DNA from: Flaccisagitta enflata
Lineage: Eukaryota > Chaetognatha > Sagittoidea > Aphragmophora
Direction: 5' to 3'
Assembly: GCA_965153355.1 (NCBI GenBank)
Contig: OZ231126.1
Location: 11,222,001 to 11,286,000, forward strand
DNA: 64,000 nucleotides
The notes under the pieces were generated by a model. It did not search any database. It had not been told where the DNA came from and worked only from the letters and a program-made list of their open reading frames with translations. This document shows positions 58,113 to 64,000 of the stretch, in pieces. The first letter of the stretch is position 1. The number at the start of each line of letters is the position of its first letter. The position numbers and the translations under genes were made by a program.

Positions 58113-58583
58113 GGTAAGTTTATCTTTAACGTGATTTCTAAAACTCGCGCTCTTCATGTCTGTCCATTATCTCCTCTTCGTGGGGTTGTCAAATGTCAAT
58201 CTCGGGGAGGTGAGGACAAGCTTGCTAGTCAACTAGCTTGACGGTCGCTGCTCGGCGGGGTGGCTCCCCCGCCATTTAAAAATACCCCCAGAAGGTAATC
58301 CGGAAGGGTCTCTAACACGAATTTCATGATGATTTTCCGGGATAGACAAGTGATGTATATTTGTTGTTTGAGGGGTAAAAATCATGTCCATCTTAGTCGT
58401 TGCTCAATTATGGGTGCGCCGAAAGGTTCAAAATGTTTTAAAATTCTTCAAGTATTTCGTTAGGAAGCTTTATACGTGCATTAGTTATCGCATTGCACAG
58501 CGCGGAAGCTTTTGCGAAATTATGTCATTGTAAGCCAAGAAAGAAGCAGAACTACTGCATTATGCAAATTAGTTTTTTCATAC
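58113..58583. other. non-coding, nothing recognised
   Basis: No repeat or gene is identified. Confidence 0.4.
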
Positions 58584-58744
58584 CCAACGAAGATGTATTC
58601 GCCTGTGACCTTTAAAGGAACCGGCAATTTAAGTCCGATTTCTTTTTTTATCATCCCTGCGCAATAACGTCCACAATTACGCTTGAAAGAAATTTCTTCG
58701 CCCACTGGGACAACAATGGTCGAAAGACAAGAATGAGGACCGGA
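58584..58744 (-). CDS. probable coding exon, unrecognised
   Basis: 161 nt with acceptor GGCGCTCAG and donor GTTGG|GTATGA. It reads SGPHSCLSTIVVPVGEEISF, then KRNCGRYCAGMIKKEIGLKL and PVPLKVTGEYIFV. Balanced composition and a patterned beta-type sequence with two close Cys (CGRYC) support real coding. It leaves two bases (phase 2). No family is recognised and no neighbour exon could be joined. Confidence 0.5.
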
Positions 58745-58823
58745 CTGAGCGCCACTTTTCGGCAGGTAAGGGAAGATCTCGGCAGATAACGGAAGAAGAC
58801 GGAGAATAAGAGGAACAAAGGAA

Positions 58824-59007
58824 AACAAGGCCGGATACACGGCCAATACCAGTCGCAGACGGGTGGGCAGGGGCGGAGTTGTGTGTTTTCCCACTTTCCG
58901 ACTCGATCACCACGGACCGACCGACCGACCGACCAACCAACCGACCGACCGACCAACGGACGGACGGACAAAGCCTCTTATAGAGTCGCTAGTCCGCGAC
59001 TAAAAAA
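58824..59007 (-). mobile_element. hairpin-head/GTCY element, GTCGC stem with 6-nt loop
   Basis: The tail AACAAGGCCGGATACACGGC plus CCAGTCGCAGACGGGTGGGC. A CGACCGACCAAC array and the head CCTCTTATAGAGTCGCTAGTCC with hairpin AGTCGCTAGTCCGCGACT (58984-59001) follow. Read from the head the arm is AGTCGCGGAC; the tail has AGTCGCAGAC. Confidence 0.87.
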
Positions 59008-59470
59008 GAAAGAAGTAGAAAAGGGCAAAGAGAGAAATGAACCAGGAAGAGTGACAATTGTTGTCAACATGAAGATCCTCATTTGCATAATGCAGTTTGA
59101 AAATAACTGTTATGGTAATGGCGATAATTCTGAATACAATCAGTATGAGTTGGAACATAGATTTGAATGAATATTCTTTTCGCGGTTTACCCGAAAGAAA
59201 AAACCTTATGCATAGCCAGAGATTAGGTATCGAGATCCGGCAATCCGTGTAACGGATAGGATATATGGGATAACGAATAACGGATAAATGACCATGAAAA
59301 CCGATTTTTCCTCTTCCTCCTCCTCCTCTTCTTCCTCCTCTTTCTTCCTCCTCTTTCTTCTCCTTCTTCTCTTCTATTCTTCCAAGATCCTTTGTTTCTT
59401 TCAGTCGATCTTATACCGCTTTTGGTGTGTGCTCTCTCTCTCTCTGAAATGAATAGAAGAGGGCCTTGTT
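59008..59470. other. non-coding, CTT/CCT-rich near 59310-59390
   Basis: No gene is supported. Confidence 0.4.
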
Positions 59471-59474
59471 TAGT

Positions 59475-59650
59475 AAGTATTGTAACTATAGAAAGTATAG
59501 TAAGAAAAGTAAAAATAGTAAGTATAGTAAGTATAGTAAGTACAGTAAGTATAGTAAGTATAGTAAGTATAGTAAGTATAGTAAGTATAGTAAGTATAGT
59601 AAATATAGTAAGTATGGTATGGTAAGTATAGTAAGTTTAGTAAGGATAGT
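59475..59650. repeat. 9-bp minisatellite AGTAAGTAT
   Basis: About 18 units of TAAGTATAG directly follow a GGCCTTGTTTAG word, the last bases of the family tail. Confidence 0.93.
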
Positions 59651-60044
59651 GGTAATGTTGTCCATCTTTCATAACGAGGATTTCCATGAGTCATATGCAA
59701 TGAACCTTTTACAAAATCTGTTCCTTTTACTTAGATAATGTTTGACCTTATACAAATAACGTCCAGTTATTTAGGGATAACGACCTTAGCATAAAATGGC
59801 TGATTTTTACCATATAACGACCTCATAACGGCCGACCACTGACGCTCAGTAACGCTAATCTCTGTGCATAGCCAAAAGCTATCAAAATCGCTTTGCATCA
59901 TATCTAGTCCTATCCGCAATACAGATTGATATGGATAAAACAACAACTAGTGAAATCAAGCTCCATCGAAACTGGCGGGAAGAGCGGCGTGGATGCCAAG
60001 AGACCGACTCAGGATCAGGAATGAGGGTATGTGACCTGAGAGTG
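59651..60044. other. non-coding, nothing recognised
   Basis: No repeat or gene is identified. Confidence 0.4.
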
Positions 60045-60660
60045 CCCGTGAGCTTGGTCGCCAAACTAGATACTTAGGATCTAGATCTGGATACTTTTTA
60101 GGGGTGCCTAGATACCTGAAAAGGCATTTGGATCCTGGTTACTAATCTGGATATTTTTGGGAGAAAAATTTAGATACTCCAGTTCAAATCTGGATACCTG
60201 AAATAGTGATATTAAGATATCTTTTAAAACATGCTCAACTACTTTTTTTAAGTAATGGACTTAAATCTGGGCTAAGAAAATGAATATTTTATCTTTGTTA
60301 AGCATATGTGTACCTGCTATAAATGTTCATATGTTTGTGAGTCAGTTGCTTGATTTTTTGAATTATGCAAATTTGGCCATAGAATTTTTTAAGGGCTATA
60401 TTGCCTTAGCCCCTGCTTACCGGCTAATCATCCAATATTGTTGTTGAATCAATTCAAGATGCTCTTATTAAATTCATAGTGTTCCTTAAGCCTTCATAGC
60501 CTTTATAGCCTTCATAGTTTTCCTAAAGAAGCCCCAGATTTCTCATAACATTATAAACAATGTTTTTAGTTTTGGACACACAATTCTAGAACTTGCTATA
60601 TTGATCTGTCTGTTTGTCCATCTGTTTATTTGTTGGAAACTTTTTTAAAATGTGAGCAGT

Positions 60661-60859
60661 ATTTTAGTTGCGTGCTATGCAACTCCACCCTGTATTGTTT
60701 GTCTATTCATCGGTTGGTTGGTTGGTCCCTTTTTTATTTTTTTGACATTTTTTAACTTTTTTGAGCTAACCCCTTCTGCCCAAATGCTCCGGTGACCTTT
60801 TCTTTCACTGCTCCTGCCCACCCACACGCGACTGGGGTAGCCATATAACCGGCCTTGTC
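60661..60859 (+). mobile_element. hairpin-head/GTCY element inside the hAT-like element
   Basis: The head AGTTGCGTGCTATGCAACT (60666-60684) is followed by a short CGGTTGGTTGGTTGGTCC array. The conserved interior CTTCTGCCCAAATGCTCCGG precedes the tail CTGCCCACCCACACGCGACT...ACCGGCCTTGTC. A solo tail follows at 60867-60918 (GCCCACCTGTCTGCAACTAG, AAGGCCTTGTC). Confidence 0.82.
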
Positions 60860-61127
60860 ACTATACTGCCTTAGCCCACCTGTCTGCAACTAGCGGGAGT
60901 GTATAAGGCCTTGTCAATGAAAATAGCCTTTACGAAATATATCTATTCTTTCTAATCTTTCTAGTTTTATTTTTAGTTCTAATTGTACCAAATCAAGTGG
61001 TACCTGTAGGGATTGGCTTTGTACATCAAGGCGTGCCATTTTTTTTTTGCTATTAGATTAATTTTACTTATGGGTGCCGCTTACATTACTTTTTGTTATA
61101 AAATAAAGGCGATGCTGGGGCCAAAAT

Positions 61128-61879
61128 ACACCGTCTTTGGATCGAATTGAAAAATGTTAAACCTTTATAATTCCTAAACTACTTTGTAAAAAGTTTCCAA
61201 ATTTTCAGGAGACATTGCTGACATGTGACCGTTTTGTTATGCAAAAGCTTAGATATAGATGTTGATGAATTGGAGTACAGCAAAATACTGAAAGAATCAG
61301 CATGTTTAAGCCATAATTAATTTTTCTTCCGTTTTTTTTGAAGAAGCTGTCTTTTTCTTCTGGTTTTTGTTAAACAAATCAAACTAAAATGTTGGGATTG
61401 GTACAAAATCATTGGTAATTAGTTGTAGAAAACACATTTTTTGAAAATAAAGAAAAAGTTGGATACTAAACGGGATTTTCACAAATTTTGGATGATTTTT
61501 GAGAATCGTTAATGGCAAACATGGAAAATCAATCAATTTTATTCAAAACTAATGAAAATCATTTTATTTTCAAGCAAAATGGAAGTGTATGTATGTTCAT
61601 CATTAGTCTGTAAGTGTTTTTGGGGTTCTAGTTCAATTAGTTCAGCAGCGTAAGACAGCTTCTTCTAAAAAAAAGTGAGAAAAGGTTTAACTTGCTTCAA
61701 AAATGACCGTTTTTTCAGGGTTTTGCTGTACCTTGATCATTCAGTATCTATATCTAAGGTTTTGCATAACAAAATGGTCACATGTTAGCAATGTTCACTG
61801 AAAATTTGAAGACTTTTTGCCTAGTAGTTTAGGAGTTATAAAGGTTTAACATTTTTCAAATTCATCTAAAGACGGTGTA
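61128..61879. mobile_element. TA-flanked foldback inside the hAT-like element
   Basis: TACACCGTCTTTGGATCGAA at the left pairs with TTCATCTAAAGACGGTGTA at the right. The arms extend about 170 bp (AACCTTTATAATTCCTAAAC with AGTTTAGGAGTTATAAAGGT; AGATATAGATG with TATCTATATCT). No coding sequence is present. Confidence 0.85.
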
Positions 61880-62283
61880 CTTCCTGTACATTTTCATTGG
61901 GAGATGAAGAGATTAGGGGTTTTGAGCAAAATAATCATATGGCTATAAAACTATGACGTGCAATATAATCCCTGCTGTTACAAGCCAACTTGACTACATA
62001 AGTTTTCTATGGCAATCTTTTCTCAGATCCTCTTTACATTGTTGATTTAAAGGGTTATGAGCTCAAGAGTTGCAGCATCTTCTATATAAATCAGTCTATT
62101 TATACCACCCAAATGTTTTTTTTTGATGAATATCATTGTTCATATTGATTTCTTTAATAAAACATTATCTAGATACTAATTTAGATACTAGCAAAAAAAT
62201 CCTAGATACTTTCTGGATACTTTTTGGGGTTCCTTTAGATACTTTGCCTCCACTACATTTGGCGACCGAGCCCGTGAGTTACA

Positions 62284-62793
62284 CAGTGGACAAAACAAAA
62301 TAGGTAGAGAGCTCACTCTGATCCAAATTACTGTTATTAAACAGCAGGCTGTAAATAACGATTGGTTGTGAAAATTGTAGCCGGCTGTCATCTTACAAAG
62401 TCGGCAAAAATCCAACCTTAATAGAATAGAACGTGACTAGCATATTCATAATCCTGATGAAATTCTGAGAAGTTTGACATATCACACTTAACACTTTTTA
62501 TAAAGAATAATCTTTAAATATTATATTATACCATTATTAAACATTGATAAACAATGTCTATTTTTATGTAAAAGTATATGTTATGACATATCAAACTTGT
62601 CAGAATTTTACCAGGATTATAAATTTGCAGGTCTCATTCTATTTGGTGAAAGTTGGATTTTTGCTTACTTTGTGGCATAACAGCCGGCTGTAATTTTTAC
62701 AACCAGTTGTTGTTTACAGCCTGCTGTTTGATAACAGTAGGTTGGATCAAAGTCAACAGAGTGAGCTCTCTACCTATTTTGTTTTGTCCACTG
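62284..62793. mobile_element. 510-bp MITE with CAGTGGACAAAACAAAATAG ends
   Basis: CAGTGGACAAAACAAAATAG at the left and CTATTTTGTTTTGTCCACTG at the right are a perfect inverted pair, continuing through GAGAGCTCACTC and AGCAGGCTGTAAA. Its interior is shared with 37069-37417. It lies 5 bp after the hAT target duplication. No clear TSD is seen. Confidence 0.85.
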
Positions 62794-62969
62794 ACTGTAA
62801 AATGAATTACGCTCTGAACGTGTATGTTCATTCGAGGGACAGATAGAGGCACAGGCCCTCTATAAAAACCCAGGAAGCATCTGTGATTCGCTTCGGCGGG
62901 GTAGATCGTGTGGAGACGGGCAATTCTATGATGGCTTTGGGGTGCTACAACATCTCGCCGATGCTCAAC
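62794..62969 (-). other. intron following the acidic exon
   Basis: Begins with the donor GTTGAG (minus). No further exon is recognised before the MITE. Confidence 0.45.
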
Positions 62970-63711
62970 CTGTCGGGAAATATTTTGCTTAATAAGTAAA
63001 TCCTCGCCCAAATAAAACCAACCATCATCGGGTGACTTCCACATCCTCGAAAATGCTTCGTCAAAATCGCGTTCGAATCTTGACGATAGTTGACCATGCG
63101 GCGTTTTGACGGGTTTCTTTGTCTGTCCTTCGTCATCGTCAACGTCATCGTCATCGTCGTCGTCGCCACCGTCCTTATCCCTCATCAGTTCGGCGAATGC
63201 GGCTATGGTGGACGTTGAGGAATTCTGATAGTTGTTAATCTTGATCGCGTTATTAGAGGACGTAGCCAGCGTTATCATTCGCGGTTGCGTTTTGTTTTCA
63301 TTTTCATCGTGCTTTAGACTATCGTCGTCGTCGTCGTCGTCGTCGTTTTCCTTTTCGTGGTCGTTGTTGCCCGATTGACGATCATTTGGATAAACGGGTA
63401 GAATCGCCGCGTTCGTGATGCCTTCTGAAGGAGACTGACTAGGGCTTCCACCGGAAATGGATTTCCCGTCGATTCTCGACGACCTCTTCGTCGATACTCC
63501 GATGTCTCCGCGTCTCCAATCATCATCTTCATCAACGCGACGCTGACCGGAAGTGACTACCAAATCATCGTCTGCTCGGAGACGATCCTCTTCTGAGTTA
63601 CAAACGCTCAAAATGGTGATGCTTTGACTCGGGTTCTCTGTCATTGGAGCAGGTGTCACGCGATCGTGATCCTCTTCGACGGAATGAGCCCGAACGTTTT
63701 CGCGGGATTTC
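62970..63711 (-). CDS. acidic, Asp-rich protein exon, unrecognised
   Basis: Acceptor TGTCTACACAG lies before AAATCCCGC and the donor is CGACAG|GTTGAG. About 247 codons without stop. The frame also opens an ATG 12 nt upstream of the border (63722), so an initiating exon is possible. It has Ser/Arg-rich and acidic disordered parts, two Asp runs from GAC/GAT codons, then the more structured RFERDFDEAFSRMWKSPDDG and WFYLGEDLLIKQ near the end. The structured tail suggests a fold continuing in the next exon. The function is unknown. Confidence 0.6.
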
Positions 63712-63722
63712 TGTGTAGACAT

Positions 63723-64000
63723 GAACCAAGACTTGTGGGTGCGGTAACTTACACATTTAGCTTGAAAAATCCGGTAAAAGCCGCCACGCTAGTGTTAAAC
63801 TCATAGGCTATTAACCATATGCAGGCTTTTCCCCTTCCCTAGATCTAGACCGATGTCCTCTTCCGCTTATCTTTCTATAGTGGACAAACTGCTCACCACG
63901 TAGTAAGGGCCTGGAAAAGATCGCATTCCTATTAGTGCCGAAAAGTTTTTTTGTTTGTGCATTCCCTCTGACAAAACGAAACCGTGCTGAGAAATTGAAT
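63723..64000. other. non-coding edge of the window
   Basis: Nothing recognised. Confidence 0.4.

Larger units (their letters stand above)
60053..62270. mobile_element. non-autonomous hAT-like element with 8-bp TSD
   Basis: CCCGTGAG occurs at 60045-60052 and at 62271-62278, flanking inverted ends CTTGGTCGCCAAA and TTTGGCGACCGAG (one mismatch). Subterminal GATACT repeats (AGATACTT, GGATACTTTTT) occur inside both ends, as hAT transposases often require. An 8-bp target duplication is the hAT hallmark. The 2.2 kb interior has no transposase but holds a hairpin-headed element (60661-60859), a solo tail (60867-60918) and a foldback (61128-61879). Confidence 0.88.

Overview
This is a gene-poor, repeat-saturated stretch of an animal (metazoan) nuclear genome. 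The evidence is: spliced exons with GT/AG borders and matching phases, including a TMEM144-like exon and a four-exon dynein-heavy-chain-like segment; a BEL/Pao-type LTR retrotransposon; a CR1-like non-LTR reverse transcriptase; many foldback/MITE DNA transposons; and long (CT)n, (CA)n, (GTT)n and (GTCY)n arrays. A degenerate TTAGGG-type interstitial telomere tract (46.0-46.4 kb) argues for an invertebrate outside the usual arthropod (TTAGG) or nematode telomere types. I cannot name the species.

Layout: 0.3-17.7 kb is almost entirely mobile and tandem repeats (nested foldback/MITE at 0.3-1.3 kb, foldback at 3.95-4.65 kb, many copies of one short hairpin-headed element, a CAGGGTG-ended MITE at 12.3-13.0 kb, a MITE split by a later insertion at 13.6-14.8 kb), with one likely first coding exon at 11.58 kb. 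18.06-31.21 kb is one minus-strand BEL/Pao LTR retrotransposon with LTRs, a very large glutamine-rich gag region, protease-RT-RNase H, integrase and an extra region downstream of integrase; it is broken by frameshifts. 31.45-33.66 kb holds two exons of a leucine-rich-repeat gene with a poly-Gln N-terminal half. 34.2-43.0 kb is again repeats, with four cases in which two identical or near-identical 137-300 bp segments flank a repeat. 43.01-43.14 kb is a TMEM144-like exon, 47.03-48.30 kb a dynein-heavy-chain-like gene segment (minus), 49.7-50.97 kb a CR1-like element end, 54.8-57.25 kb several exons of an unrecognised coiled-coil/acidic gene (minus), 58.58-58.74 kb another probable exon, 60.05-62.27 kb a non-autonomous hAT-like element with a clear 8-bp target duplication, and 62.97-63.71 kb an acidic exon (minus).

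The most striking feature is a dispersed family of about 16 complete and 10 partial short elements in both orientations. Each has a 'head' (a 16-19 nt hairpin, usually followed by CTCTATAAGAGG or CTCTACACCCCGC, then a GTCY tetranucleotide array) and a 'tail' (a conserved box ending GGCCTTGTT). The hairpin stem differs between copies but stays self-complementary, and in most copies the tail carries a stretch matching that copy's own hairpin arm. The middle is swapped between copies for different minisatellites. This fits Helentron-type non-autonomous elements (HINE/DINE/mini-me-like, known for GTCY microsatellites, subterminal inverted repeats and a 3' stem-loop), but the head-tail matching and interchangeable cores are worth testing as a system.
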